Positions 8,694 to 17,774 are shown, counted from the stretch's first letter. The stretch is 64,000 nucleotides of DNA from Sphaerotilus sulfidivorans (GCF_013426975.1 NZ_JACCPY010000007.1:62001-126000); one strand, 5' to 3'. A program made the numbers and translations. The notes: a model not told the origin generated them from the sequence alone.

Positions 8694-8757
8694 GATCAAC
8701 TGAATAACCCTCCGCGCTGGATCCGGTGCGAGGAAATGGCTATTTTATTTGTTAAGC
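8694..8757 (+). repeat. Candidate attC-like recombination site 1
   Basis: The gap between two island genes holds GATCAAC (8694-8700) and GTTAAGC (8751-8757), which could serve as the R'' and R' boxes of an integron attC site. GTTAAGC fits the GTTRRRY consensus exactly; GATCAAC keeps the AAC end only. Between them is an imperfect hairpin in which CCTCCGCGC pairs with GTGCGAGG, leaving one unpaired C, like an extrahelical base. The next gene starts 14 bases after the R'-like box. The assignment rests on layout and partial consensus only. Confidence 0.3.
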
Positions 8758-8771
8758 ATCAAGGAATTACC

Positions 8772-9269
8772 ATGAGTGATCGCCCTCCGATCCCAGCCGA
8801 ACTGCGGCGCCGTGTGCTTGTTGAGGCTGGACACAGATGCGCTATCCCTACCTGTCGGCACATCGATGTTGACGTTCATCATATCGTGCCCTGGGAGACC
8901 TGCCAGAAACACGAATACGCAAATCTCATTGCGCTCTGCCCTAACTGCCATAGGCGGGCTCACAAGGCAAATGAGATCGATCGAAAGTCCTTGTATCACT
9001 ACAAGGCTAACTTGCGATTCACCCATGATCGGTTTTCGCAACTAGAAGTAGACATGCTTTTTGAGTGTGCTAGGGCTGCAGGTCAAAAACTTATGTGGGC
9101 GCCTTTTAATATGCTCTTACTTAAGCGTCTTATAGAGTCCGACTACGTTCAGTACACAACAACCCCTGCTGGTGTCACAAGTGGTGGAATGAAGTCAAAC
9201 CCAGATTACATCAGCATTACGCACAAGGGGCTTGAATACATTGCTTCGCTTGGTACCGTCGATCTATGA
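8772..9269 (+). CDS. HNH endonuclease family protein
   Basis: A 165-residue protein. Residues about 19-65 form a zinc-stabilised HNH (beta-beta-alpha metal) nuclease: the first Cys pair is in CAIPTC, the catalytic stretch is DVDVHHIVPW, and the second Cys pair plus His is in CPNCHRRAH. The remaining 100 residues resemble no family I can name; the end (SNPDYISITHKGLEYIAS) looks like a small winged-helix or recognition domain. ATG 8772 is chosen because AAGGA lies six bases upstream; the in-frame ATG at 8736 has its purine-rich motif directly abutting it. Composition is A+T-rich, like its neighbours. The target could be invading or phage DNA, which is inference. Confidence 0.75.
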   Translation: MSDRPPIPAELRRRVLVEAGHRCAIPTCRHIDVDVHHIVPWETCQKHEYANLIALCPNCHRRAHKANEIDRKSLYHYKANLRFTHDRFSQLEVDMLFECARAAGQKLMWAPFNMLLLKRLIESDYVQYTTTPAGVTSGGMKSNPDYISITHKGLEYIASLGTVDL

Positions 9270-9270
9270 G

Positions 9271-9339
9271 GCACAACCCTGTTGTCTACTGGATGCTGCG
9301 CGATAAAGCCGCGCAGCGCCGGTGACTTTCACGTTATAG
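9271..9339 (+). repeat. Candidate attC-like recombination site 2
   Basis: The 80-base gap after the HNH gene holds GCACAAC (9271-9277) and GTTATAG (9333-9339) as possible R''/R' boxes around an imperfect inverted repeat. Its core is a perfect 8-bp stem, GCTGCGCG/CGCGCAGC (9295-9317), with a 7-base loop, extended by ACTGG pairing with CCGGT through one G-T pair. The boxes deviate from the RYYYAAC/GTTRRRY consensus at the central position. The next ATG is 10 bases further on. The hairpin alone could also act as a transcription terminator, but no T run follows it. Confidence 0.35.
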
Positions 9340-9349
9340 GCGTCCAAAA

Positions 9350-9988
9350 ATGTTATCCGAGGCCTCAGCCGCTACCCCACTTTTGGCCGCAGCCATCGGA
9401 GCCGCTGCCGCACTCTTAGGGACAGGCCTCTCGTTCGGGCGGGACTGGTACGTACAAAGATTGAAAGACGGGGAGCAACGAACTTTTGTGGCGCTTCGGC
9501 TTGCCGCTGATCTAGAAGATTTCGCTATCCGCTGTGCGCTTGCAGCTGGCGATCACGGCGAACCCGAAATTAAAAGCCACGGTCAAGAGCAGTATGTCGT
9601 TCGCCACTCCACGCCAGATTTCAAATTTGACTACTCCGCCTATGAGTGGCGCCTCGTTCCGAAGGACTTGCTAATGCGAATCCTGGAGTTGCCGCATCTT
9701 GCTCAGCGAGCCCATGCGTACTTAGACGGTGTGAGTGAGTTTGTGGCGGATCCACCTTTTTATGAGGAGTTCTTTCAGGCGCGAAGTCTGAGGTTTGGTC
9801 GTCTCGGCCTCCGCGCTCTAGATCTTGCTCGCGACCTAAGAACGCGACACGGCGCTTCACCAAGCATCTCGCCTCTGGATCCTGATGATGACTACGACCT
9901 TCGTGATCATCTGGAAAATATTCTTGGCGACGTTCAGAAGTCACAGGGGTACCATCGCGCTCCGATGGCCGGGCGGACTCCAACCTGA
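9350..9988 (+). CDS. Hypothetical membrane-anchored protein
   Basis: A 212-residue protein without a family I recognise. Residues about 8-30 (ATPLLAAAIGAAAALLGTGL) form one membrane helix. They are followed by a charged, probably helical cytoplasmic domain with LAADLEDFAIRCALAAGDHG and an acidic C-terminal part (LDPDDDYDLRDHLENI). Its build repeats that of the first island gene. There is no clear ribosome binding site between the GTTATAG box and the ATG, as is often seen in integron cassettes. Just after its stop, GTTAAAC (9990-9996) again fits the core-site consensus and directly abuts the duplicated hemerythrin segment. Confidence 0.6.
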   Translation: MLSEASAATPLLAAAIGAAAALLGTGLSFGRDWYVQRLKDGEQRTFVALRLAADLEDFAIRCALAAGDHGEPEIKSHGQEQYVVRHSTPDFKFDYSAYEWRLVPKDLLMRILELPHLAQRAHAYLDGVSEFVADPPFYEEFFQARSLRFGRLGLRALDLARDLRTRHGASPSISPLDPDDDYDLRDHLENILGDVQKSQGYHRAPMAGRTPT

Positions 9989-9997
9989 AGTTAAACA

Positions 9998-10163
9998 CTC
10001 GCCCTCACGCCTCCCCCAGCCCGATCGGCGCCGGCGCGGTGCGCACGATGCGGCTGAAGAGCTGCTCGTATTCGTGCGACGGCGGGTGGCCGGTCAGCGG
10101 GTCGCGGTTCTCGGCGAAGGCGGCGTCGAGCGTGCGCCAGTCGGCCTCGCCGAGCACCTGCTG
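9998..10163 (-). pseudogene. Stranded C-terminal fragment of a hemerythrin-domain gene (166-bp direct repeat, copy 1)
   Basis: These 166 bases match 11365-11530, the 3' end of the intact hemerythrin gene, with one substitution (G at 10019 for A at 11386). Read leftward they encode the last 52 residues of that protein, ending APIGLGEA, but there is no N-terminal part: homology stops at 10163 and unrelated sequence follows. The fragment is in the same orientation as the intact gene, so the two form direct repeats with the toxin-antitoxin pair between them. Such near-identity indicates a recent duplication, for example through integration of an element carrying a replacement 3' end. Confidence 0.9.
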
Positions 10164-10240
10164 CACCACCGACGCCCAACCACCTCCGCTGTGGTGGCAA
10201 TTCTGACTGCGTGTCCCATACGAATCAAGCACTTGCATCG

Positions 10241-10253
10241 GTTTGTGTCAAAC
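10241..10253. promoter_or_regulatory. Inverted repeat, possible operator of the toxin-antitoxin operon
   Basis: GTTTG-TGT-CAAAC is a perfect 5-bp inverted repeat 69 bases before the antitoxin ATG. A -10-like TAGAAT (10281-10286) lies downstream in a short A+T-rich stretch, although no good -35 is visible. Xre-type antitoxins commonly repress their own operon, so this is a reasonable but untested operator candidate. Confidence 0.3.
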
Positions 10254-10321
10254 TCAGGCCGCGCATGCAATCATTTGGTATTAGAATTTTTCTCAATTGA
10301 TAGCCAACAGGAGCAGCGATC

Positions 10322-10870
10322 ATGGCACTCGCGACCGGCAAGCGGACCACCAGCAAGGGCACCCGGACCATTGCGGCAACGGCGCTCGGTCAGGCCGGCG
10401 GCTCGACGCTGGCCTACAACCGCAGCCAGGGCATCGATGCCTACCTCAAGCAGGTGCATGAGGCGACGCCGATGCAGATGGTCGAGATGGAGCGGGCGGG
10501 CGTTGCGGGCGCCTTCATCACGGACCTCTCCAAGCGCATGGAGCTGCCCTCCTCGAGGGTGTTTTCCATGCTGCGCATTCCCCCCGCGACGGCCGCGCGC
10601 AAGTCGGTGGCTGGCGGCGTCGTGGACGGCCGTGCCGGCCTGGCCGCGATCGGCATGATCAAGCTGCTGCGCATCGCCCAGGACATCGTGCACGACAGCA
10701 CCGCCGCGGAGGCCAGCAACTTCGACACGGTGAAGTGGCTGGGCCAGTGGATCGAGCGCCCTCAGCCTGCCCTGGGCGGGCGCAAGCCGGCGGATTATCT
10801 GGACACGCCCACGGGGGTGGAGATCGTTGCGCAGCTGCTGGGGGCGATGCGCAGCGGAGCCTATCTGTGA
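10322..10870 (+). CDS. Xre/MbcA/ParS-type antitoxin (DUF2384)
   Basis: A 182-residue antitoxin. The N-terminal half is a degenerate Xre-like helical DNA-binding region (MEL near SSRVFSMLRIPPATAARK). The C-terminal toxin-binding domain ends GGRKPADYLDTPTGVEIVAQ followed by LLGAMRSGAYL, the hallmark of MbcA/ParS antitoxins, which block the NAD-binding cleft of RES toxins. AGGAG lies eight bases before the ATG. The gene overlaps the toxin start by four bases (GTGA), giving translational coupling. The pair sits between two 166-bp direct repeats, so it may stabilise a small integrated element. Confidence 0.88.
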   Translation: MALATGKRTTSKGTRTIAATALGQAGGSTLAYNRSQGIDAYLKQVHEATPMQMVEMERAGVAGAFITDLSKRMELPSSRVFSMLRIPPATAARKSVAGGVVDGRAGLAAIGMIKLLRIAQDIVHDSTAAEASNFDTVKWLGQWIERPQPALGGRKPADYLDTPTGVEIVAQLLGAMRSGAYL

Positions 10871-11340
10871 AGCTCTGGCGCATCGCGGCCGAGACGCGCA
10901 GCTATCCGGCAGACAGCCTGAGCGGCGGGGGGGCGGCTGTGTCGCCCGGGCGCTGGAACGAACAGAAACAGGCCGTGGTCTACAGCGCACCAACCATTGC
11001 GATCGCCGTTCTGGAGACGGCCGCACACATCGATGATGCCGGCCTGCCGCTGAATCGCTTTCTGGTCGAGATCGACGTGCCCGACGAGGTCTGGGCGCTG
11101 CGTGAGGAGGTCAAGCCGGCAGCGCTGCCTCCTGCCTGGTCGGCCATTCCGGCGGGCCGGGCCAGCGTCCAGTTCGGGGCAGACTGGTTGACCTCGCTGC
11201 GAACGCCCATCCTGCTGGTGCCGTCGGTCATCGTTCCCGAGGAGCCCGCTGCGCTCATCAATCCCTTGCACCCGATGTCGTGCAAGATCACTGCAAAGGT
11301 GGTCCGGCCCTTCGAGTACAACAAGCTGTTTCGCGCCTAG
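10867..11340 (+). CDS. RES-domain toxin (NAD+-degrading)
   Basis: A 157-residue RES-family toxin starting at GTG 10867 inside the antitoxin stop region. The family name residues are visible: Arg29 in PGRWNEQ, Tyr39 and Glu50 in VVYSAPTIAIAVLE, and Ser138 in LHPMSCKI. Characterised RES toxins such as MbcT deplete NAD+, and ParT modifies a PRPP synthetase. Earlier in-frame starts would lie within the antitoxin gene and are unlikely because the GTG leads straight into the family N-terminus KLWRIA. Length is typical for the family. It is followed 31 bases later by the convergent hemerythrin gene. Confidence 0.88.
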   Translation: MKLWRIAAETRSYPADSLSGGGAAVSPGRWNEQKQAVVYSAPTIAIAVLETAAHIDDAGLPLNRFLVEIDVPDEVWALREEVKPAALPPAWSAIPAGRASVQFGADWLTSLRTPILLVPSVIVPEEPAALINPLHPMSCKITAKVVRPFEYNKLFRA

Positions 11341-11364
11341 GGACGGTCTCCCGTAGCCCCCGTT

Positions 11365-11530
11365 CTCGCCCTCACGCCTCCCCCAACCCGATCGGCGCCG
11401 GCGCGGTGCGCACGATGCGGCTGAAGAGCTGCTCGTATTCGTGCGACGGCGGGTGGCCGGTCAGCGGGTCGCGGTTCTCGGCGAAGGCGGCGTCGAGCGT
11501 GCGCCAGTCGGCCTCGCCGAGCACCTGCTG
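11365..11530. repeat. 166-bp direct repeat, copy 2 (within the intact hemerythrin gene)
   Basis: This is the partner of 9998-10163, differing at one base. It covers the 3' end of the hemerythrin coding sequence (the stop codon is at 11372-11374) and seven bases beyond it. The two copies lie 1.2 kb apart and flank exactly the toxin-antitoxin module, so recombination between them would remove the module and leave one intact hemerythrin gene. Confidence 0.92.
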
Positions 11531-11959
11531 GGCCAGCGGCAGCACCACCTCTTCCTCCAGGCGCATGTGCGCGGCGTAGAAGTCGAGATAGCGGTCGAGC
11601 GCGGTCTCGAAGTCGATGCGGCGGCTCTCGCCGATCATTTCCCAGGCCAGCAGCGCGCGCTCGAGATCGCGGATGGCGCGCTCGCCGGCGCGGTGGTCGC
11701 GGTCGAGGCGGTCGAGGATGTCGGCGGCCGTGTCGCTGTGCTGGCGGATCAGCGGGAACAGCAGCTCGCTCTCCTTGCGGTGGTGCAGCCGCTCGGGAAA
11801 TTCGTCGATGTAGAACAGCATCGCGCGGATCACGTCGAAGCGCGGCGTGCTGTCCTGGTCACGCTGGCGGCGCAGCATCAGGCGCAGCGAGTCGAGCATC
11901 GCGCGCAGCGCCTGGTGTTCGTCGCGGATGACGCGGATCGAGAGCGGGGTGGTCGTCAT
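11372..11959 (-). CDS. Hemerythrin HHE-domain protein
   Basis: A 195-residue protein with the four-helix HHE cation-binding fold. The diiron ligands are likely in DEHQALRAML (helix 1), ERLHHRKESELLFP (helix 2), LDRDHRAGERAI (helix 3) and AAHMRLEEEVVLPLA (helix 4). Such proteins bind O2 or NO, or act in iron-sulfur repair like YtfE; the exact role here is open. ATG 11959 is chosen because AGGAG lies nine bases upstream. Its final 52 codons are duplicated at 9998-10163 beyond the toxin-antitoxin pair. Confidence 0.85.
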   Translation of the reverse strand: MTTTPLSIRVIRDEHQALRAMLDSLRLMLRRQRDQDSTPRFDVIRAMLFYIDEFPERLHHRKESELLFPLIRQHSDTAADILDRLDRDHRAGERAIRDLERALLAWEMIGESRRIDFETALDRYLDFYAAHMRLEEEVVLPLAQQVLGEADWRTLDAAFAENRDPLTGHPPSHEYEQLFSRIVRTAPAPIGLGEA

Positions 11960-12233
11960 GCGGAAGTCTCCTGAGCTGAGGGGCCGGACAAGGGGGCGGG
12001 CGGCGCCCGCAAGATTCGCAGGCCCGGGCCGCGAGCCCTTGACCGGGGTCAATCCGCGTTGACGTGAGCGCCGGCGCACGGGCACGATGCGCGGCCACGC
12101 CGGTGCCGCACCCGCGCCGAACCCGGGCCGCAATGGCCGGCCTCGCGAAGCCCAGATCAAGGGGCGTGTTCGCGCCGGGCCGTAAAATCGCGGATTCCTC
12201 CCCTCGATCCCTCCTCCACAGCAGATCGCGCCC

Positions 12234-14291
12234 ATGGCCGCCACCACCGTTTCTCTCCCCACCTCGATGGCCAACGCCATCCGCGCACTGGCCATGGACG
12301 CCGTGCAGCAGGCCAACTCCGGCCACCCCGGCGCCCCGATGGGCATGGCCGACATCGCGGTCGCGCTGTGGAAGCGTCACCTCAAGCACAACCCGGCCGA
12401 TCCGATGTGGCTGGACCGCGACCGCTTCGTGCTGTCGAACGGCCACGGCTCGATGCTGATCTACGCGCTGCTGCACCTGACCGGCTACGCGCTGTCGATG
12501 GACGACCTCAAGGCCTTCCGCCAGATGCACAGCAAGACCCCGGGCCACCCGGAAGTCGGCATCACCCCCGGCGTGGAGACCACCACCGGCCCGCTGGGCC
12601 AGGGCATCACCAACGCCGTGGGCATGGCGCTGGCCGAGAAGCTGCTGGCGTCGGAGTTCAACCGCGACGGTCACGTCATCGTCGACCACCGCACCTACGC
12701 CTTCCTGGGCGACGGCTGCCTGATGGAGGGCATCAGCCACGAGGCGGTCGCGCTGGCCGGCGCCTGGAAGCTGAACAAGCTGATCGCGCTGTACGACGAC
12801 AACGGCATCTCGATCGACGGCCAGGTCGCGCCCTGGTTCATCGACAACACCCCGCAGCGCTTCGCCGCCTGCGGCTGGAACGTCATCGGCCCGGTCGACG
12901 GCCATGACATCGACGCGGTCGACGCCGCGATCGCCCAGGCCAAGCAAAGCGCCGACAAGCCGACGCTGATCGTCTGCAAGACCCACATCGGCAAGGGCTC
13001 GCCGAACCGCGCCAACACCTCGAAGGCCCACGGCGAGCCGCTGGGCGCCGCCGAGATCGCGCTGACCCGCGAGGCCATCGGCTGGTCGGCCGAGCCGTTC
13101 ACCATTCCCGCCGACGTCGCCGCCGCCTGGGACTGCCGCGAGGCCGGCGCCGCCGCCCAGGCCGAGTGGGAAGACCGCTACTCGCTGTACGTGCGCGACT
13201 TCCCCGCGCTGGCGGTCGAGTTCGAGCGCCGCATGGCCGGCGACCTGCCGGACAACTTCGCCGACATCTCGGTCGAGGCGGTTGCCGCCGCGCACGAGAA
13301 GGCCGAGACGGTCGCCAGCCGCAAGGCCAGCCAGATCGCGCTGGAGCACTTCACCGCGAAGCTGCCGGAGCTGCTGGGCGGCTCGGCCGACCTGACCGGC
13401 TCGAACCTGACCAACACCAAGTCGACGCCCAACCTGCGCTTCGACGAGACCGGCGCGGTCGTGAAGAACGAGGCCGGCGTCGGTGGCCGCCACATCAACT
13501 ACGGCGTGCGCGAGTTCGGCATGGCCGCGATCATGAACGGCATCGCGCTGCACGGCGGCTTCATCCCCTACGGCGGCACCTTCCTGACCTTCAGCGACTA
13601 CAGCCGCAACGCCATCCGCATGGCCGCGCTGATGAAGCAGCGCGTGGTCCACGTCTTCACCCACGACTCGATCGGTCTGGGCGAGGACGGCCCGACCCAC
13701 CAGTCGGTCGAGCACGCCGCCTCGCTGCGCCTGATCCCGGGCCTGGACGTCTGGCGCCCGGCCGACACCTGCGAGACCGCGGTGGCCTGGACGATGGCGC
13801 TGGCCAACCGCAACCGCCCCAGCGCGCTGCTGCTGAGCCGCCAGAACCTGCCCTACGCCGCCAAGACCGGCGCCGACGAGATCACCAAGGGCGCCTACGT
13901 GCTGTCCCACCCGTCGGACATCGGCTTCAAGAAGAAGGACGACAAGGCCCCGGCCGCCGTCATCGTCGCCACCGGCTCGGAAGTGCAGCTGGCGGTGGCC
14001 GCCCAGGCCGAGCTGGCCAAGGACGGCATCGCGGTGCGCGTGGTCTCGATGCCCTCGACCACCGTCTTCGATCGCCAGAGCGTCAAGTACAAGTCCGAGG
14101 TGCTGCCCGCGGGCGTGCCGCGCATCGCGGTCGAGGCCGGCGTGACCGACTTCTGGTGGAAGTACGGCTGCGCGGCGGTGATCGGCATCGACACCTACGG
14201 CGAGTCGGCCCCGGCCGGCGTGCTGTTCCAGCACTTCGGCTTCACGACGGACAACGTCGTGGCCACCGTGCGGAAAGTCCTCGGCAAGTGA
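12234..14291 (+). CDS. tkt: Transketolase
   Basis: A 685-residue thiamine-diphosphate enzyme of the pentose phosphate and possibly Calvin cycles, transferring two-carbon units between sugar phosphates. [20 protein letters not shown] carries the N-terminal substrate His. [16 protein letters not shown] and [14 protein letters not shown] are conserved, and the ThDP motif begins [30 protein letters not shown] and [16 protein letters not shown] mark the pyrimidine-binding domain. Length fits the family (about 660-690). It is followed 78 bases later by gap in the same direction, giving a central carbon metabolism pair that may be cotranscribed. Confidence 0.97.
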   Translation: MAATTVSLPTSMANAIRALAMDAVQQANSGHPGAPMGMADIAVALWKRHLKHNPADPMWLDRDRFVLSNGHGSMLIYALLHLTGYALSMDDLKAFRQMHSKTPGHPEVGITPGVETTTGPLGQGITNAVGMALAEKLLASEFNRDGHVIVDHRTYAFLGDGCLMEGISHEAVALAGAWKLNKLIALYDDNGISIDGQVAPWFIDNTPQRFAACGWNVIGPVDGHDIDAVDAAIAQAKQSADKPTLIVCKTHIGKGSPNRANTSKAHGEPLGAAEIALTREAIGWSAEPFTIPADVAAAWDCREAGAAAQAEWEDRYSLYVRDFPALAVEFERRMAGDLPDNFADISVEAVAAAHEKAETVASRKASQIALEHFTAKLPELLGGSADLTGSNLTNTKSTPNLRFDETGAVVKNEAGVGGRHINYGVREFGMAAIMNGIALHGGFIPYGGTFLTFSDYSRNAIRMAALMKQRVVHVFTHDSIGLGEDGPTHQSVEHAASLRLIPGLDVWRPADTCETAVAWTMALANRNRPSALLLSRQNLPYAAKTGADEITKGAYVLSHPSDIGFKKKDDKAPAAVIVATGSEVQLAVAAQAELAKDGIAVRVVSMPSTTVFDRQSVKYKSEVLPAGVPRIAVEAGVTDFWWKYGCAAVIGIDTYGESAPAGVLFQHFGFTTDNVVATVRKVLGK

Positions 14292-14339
14292 CGCTTTCGG
14301 GCTGACACTCGATCGATTTGCCCGATTTTTCCAGGCTAG

Positions 14340-15371
<1,032 letters not shown>

Positions 15372-15415
15372 TCGCCGGGCGCGGTGGCGATCCGCTGCCG
15401 CTGCTGATGAACGAA

Positions 15416-15438
15416 GGGCTCCCGAGGGAGCCCTTTTT
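15416..15438. terminator. Rho-independent terminator after gap
   Basis: GGGCTCCC, a two-base GA loop and GGGAGCCC form a perfect 8-bp stem followed by TTTTT on the + strand. It ends the tkt-gap transcript. On the - strand the preceding A-poor sequence makes it weaker for the convergent SPOR gene, although that gene ends only 28 bases away and could use it in part. Confidence 0.9.
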
Positions 15439-15465
15439 CTTTCTTGTCCAGCGCTGCCGGCGGTG

Positions 15466-16278
15466 TCAGCGCCCGCAGGGCTCGAAGGCGTTGCCGCTCA
15501 GGCGCGGCTTGAGCGCGGCCAGCCGGGCGCGCATGGCCGGGTCGGCCTTCGGGATGCGCACGGTGTGGCTGACGGCGGGCCGCACCAGCGGCACCACCCG
15601 CACATAGCGGATCTTCTGCGAGCTCAGGCGGGTCTGCAGCGCGCGGGCATCGGCCTCGACGCCGTAGCGGCCGAAGACGAAGCCGGGAATGTATTCGTCG
15701 GGCAGGTCGCGCGCCTCCTCGAAGGCGATCTCGAGCTGGCGCAGCTGGTCGGCGCGGCGCGCCATGATCTCGCGGCTCTTGTACGGGCCGACATAGACCA
15801 TCCAGGTGCCGGCCTTCTCGCGGCTGGTCAGCGTCCAGCTGCTGTCGTCGAGCACCCGGCGCAGCGCGACCTGGGCGGTGCGCCATTCGGCGGCATTGAA
15901 GGGGCCGGCCTCCAGGCAGACGGTCGGTACCGGCGCGGCCGTCGGCGGGGTGAGCGCGGCGGCGCTGGCTTCGGCAGGCGGTGCGGAAGCCGCGGCAACC
16001 GTCGAGGCGGCGGATGACGCGGCGGCTGCGGCCGTGGCCGATGCGGCCGACGCCGCGCCGTGCGCTGCGGACGCGGCGCTGGCGGCTTCCGGCGCGGCGG
16101 AGGCCGGCAGCTCGGTGCGCAGGATCTCCAGCCGCTCCGGCGCGATCTGCGCGGCCAGGCGCTGCGGCTCGCGGTCGCTGTCGTGCGGCACGCCGGTCAG
16201 GCCGTCGAGCGCGCCCTGCGACCAGGCCCAGAAGCCGATGTTGGCCGCCAGCAGCAGCATCACCAGCGGTCTCAGCAT
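15466..16278 (-). CDS. SPOR-domain inner-membrane protein
   Basis: A 270-residue bitopic protein. Residues 1-20 (MLRPLVMLLLAANIGFWAWS) are a membrane anchor. An Ala/Ser-rich low-complexity linker (residues about 60-115) follows. The C-terminal part, with CLEAGPFNAAEWRTAQVALR and TWMVYVGPYKSREIMARRAD, matches the SPOR fold that binds denuded septal peptidoglycan glycans; the spacing F...A...L and the Y(V)GP turn are typical. Its start overlaps the birA stop by seven bases, so the two are translationally linked, as in many Burkholderiales. A role in division or cell-wall targeting is inferred. Confidence 0.8.
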   Translation of the reverse strand: MLRPLVMLLLAANIGFWAWSQGALDGLTGVPHDSDREPQRLAAQIAPERLEILRTELPASAAPEAASAASAAHGAASAASATAAAAASSAASTVAAASAPPAEASAAALTPPTAAPVPTVCLEAGPFNAAEWRTAQVALRRVLDDSSWTLTSREKAGTWMVYVGPYKSREIMARRADQLRQLEIAFEEARDLPDEYIPGFVFGRYGVEADARALQTRLSSQKIRYVRVVPLVRPAVSHTVRIPKADPAMRARLAALKPRLSGNAFEPCGR

Positions 16279-17081
16279 GGCCGCACGCTCGCTTCGCCGC
16301 TGTGGACCACCTGCAGCCGGCCGGCCTCGTCGCGCAGCAGCAGCGCGCCGTCATGGGCGATGCCGCTGGCGATGCCGGTCAGCTCGCCGACCTGCACCCG
16401 GCGCCCGGCCAGCACGTCGCGCGTGGCGAAGCGCGCCAGCGCGGCCGCGCCGCTCTGCGCGCCGAAGTCCAGCACCGCGCGCAGCAGCGGCGCGGCGACG
16501 CGGTGCAGCGCCGCCGGTGCGTCCAGCGTCGGGTCGATCTCCTGCAGCCCGGCGTGGCCGGTGCGGAACAGCGCCGGGTCGGCGATGCCGACCGGCAGCG
16601 GCGCGATGTTCAGGCCGATGCCGATCACCAGCCAGCGCTCCTGCGCGCTGAGCGCATCGGCCAGCGGCGCGACCTCGATCAGCAGGCCGCCGAGCTTGCG
16701 GTCCTGGCCGCGCAGCCACAGGTCGTTGGGCCATTTCAGGCCGAGATGCTCGCCCGCCGGATCCAGCGCCTCGGCCAGCGTCAGGCCGACCACCAGCGAC
16801 AGCCCGCTCCAGTCGGCCGGCGCCAGCCGCAGGCCCAGCGAGAAGGTCAGCGCGCTGCCGAGCGCCGCATCCGACCACCAGGAGCGGCCGAGCCGGCCGC
16901 GCCCGGCGGTCTGGCGCTCGGCCAGCAGCAGGCAGGGCTCGGTGAGTCCCCGGCGGCTGCGCTCGAGCAGCGCGGTGCTGGTCGAGCCGGTCTCCGGCAG
17001 GATCTCGACGCTCAGCCCCGGTGCCAGCGGCTCCAGCGTCTGCCACAGCGTCTCGGGGTCCCAGTGCAGCGGTCGGTTCAT
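16272..17081 (-). CDS. birA: Biotin-[acetyl-CoA-carboxylase] ligase
   Basis: A 269-residue enzyme that makes biotinyl-5'-AMP and attaches biotin to the carboxyl carrier protein. The biotin/ATP loop is in TAGRGRLGRSW, followed by the catalytic KWPNDLWLRGQDRKLGGLLI and IGIGLNIAPLP. ETGSTSTALLE is the N-terminal catalytic-domain block. There is no N-terminal winged helix, so this is a monofunctional enzyme, not a bio-operon repressor. It is directly followed by the SPOR gene; the coaX (type III pantothenate kinase) gene often found between them in Burkholderiales is missing. Confidence 0.92.
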   Translation of the reverse strand: MNRPLHWDPETLWQTLEPLAPGLSVEILPETGSTSTALLERSRRGLTEPCLLLAERQTAGRGRLGRSWWSDAALGSALTFSLGLRLAPADWSGLSLVVGLTLAEALDPAGEHLGLKWPNDLWLRGQDRKLGGLLIEVAPLADALSAQERWLVIGIGLNIAPLPVGIADPALFRTGHAGLQEIDPTLDAPAALHRVAAPLLRAVLDFGAQSGAAALARFATRDVLAGRRVQVGELTGIASGIAHDGALLLRDEAGRLQVVHSGEASVRPC

Positions 17082-17126
17082 GAGGATGTCGGGGGGATCG
17101 GGGGCAAGCGGCGTCAGCGCTCGGTT

Positions 17127-17606
17127 TCAGCGCTTCGGGCCGAGCATCGTACCGCGGCACTTCGGCGATCCGCAGTGGCAGGCGTAGGCTTTCTTCAGTT
17201 TCGGGGTGTGGCGGCCATCGATCACGAGCCGGTAGTCGAAGGACAGCTCCTCGCCGGCGGCGATGTCGCGCAGCGCGCGGATGAAGATGCGCCCGGCCTG
17301 CTCCTCGCTCTCGCAGTTGGGCTCGCAGGCATGGTTGATCCAGCGCGCGGAGTTGCCGCGCACGCCGCCGTCGATGACCCGGCCGTCCTCGAGGTGGAAG
17401 TAGAAGGTATGGTTCGGGTCGGACGCGTCGCGCGGATGGCGTCGCAGGGCCTCGTCCCAGTCGATCACCTCGCCGGCGTATTCCAGGATGATCTCGCCCT
17501 GCGCGATCGCCACTTCGGCGAAGACGCCGCGGCCGTGCACGCCGGAGCGGCGCACCTGGATGCGCCGGCGCGGGCGCGCTGGGGCCGGTTCTTTCATCGA
17601 CGGCAT
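17127..17606 (-). CDS. SET-domain protein, putative protein lysine methyltransferase
   Basis: A 159-residue protein consisting almost only of a SET domain. It has VRRSGVHGRGVFAEVAI at the N-terminus, the AdoMet-binding NHACEPNCES and the catalytic EELSFDYRLV. A post-SET-like Cys cluster, CHCGSPKCRG, closes the fold. Such compact SET proteins occur in many proteobacteria, and their protein substrate is unknown. ATG 17606 is chosen; longer in-frame starts would translate the alternating purine-pyrimidine tract upstream into Arg/Thr/His repeats of no family character. It is divergent from topB. Confidence 0.8.
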   Translation of the reverse strand: MPSMKEPAPARPRRRIQVRRSGVHGRGVFAEVAIAQGEIILEYAGEVIDWDEALRRHPRDASDPNHTFYFHLEDGRVIDGGVRGNSARWINHACEPNCESEEQAGRIFIRALRDIAAGEELSFDYRLVIDGRHTPKLKKAYACHCGSPKCRGTMLGPKR

Positions 17607-17632
17607 GGCGGCGCGAGTTCTGGTTAGATTGG

Positions 17633-17693
17633 ATGTGTGGGCGCGTGCGGGTGTGCGCATGTGCATGCGGATGCGTGCATGCGTGCGCGTATA
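17633..17693. other. Alternating purine-pyrimidine tract (Z-DNA-prone)
   Basis: Between the divergent SET-domain and topB genes, 17651-17669 is a 19-base and 17671-17693 a 23-base run of strict purine/pyrimidine alternation built from GT, GC and AT steps, broken by a single base. Shorter alternating runs extend to about 17633. Such sequence adopts left-handed Z-DNA under negative supercoiling. The tract lies about 80 bases before the topoisomerase III start. Confidence 0.7.
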
Positions 17694-17774
17694 GCGCCGA
17701 TTGTATGAAGCAGCCTGACGGGGAGTCGGTCGGGGCTGCAGGTTTCGACAGGTTTCGATCAGCATCAACTCATC

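Noticed and set aside
10174-10180. GCCCAAC after the hemerythrin fragment as a further attC box
   Set aside because: It complements GTTGGGC at 8240, but no GTTRRRY partner or suitable imperfect stem follows within about 140 bases.
12200-14234. Long leftward frame opposite transketolase
   Set aside because: Compositionally an antisense shadow; it joins by read-through to the opposite-strand hemerythrin region without domain support.
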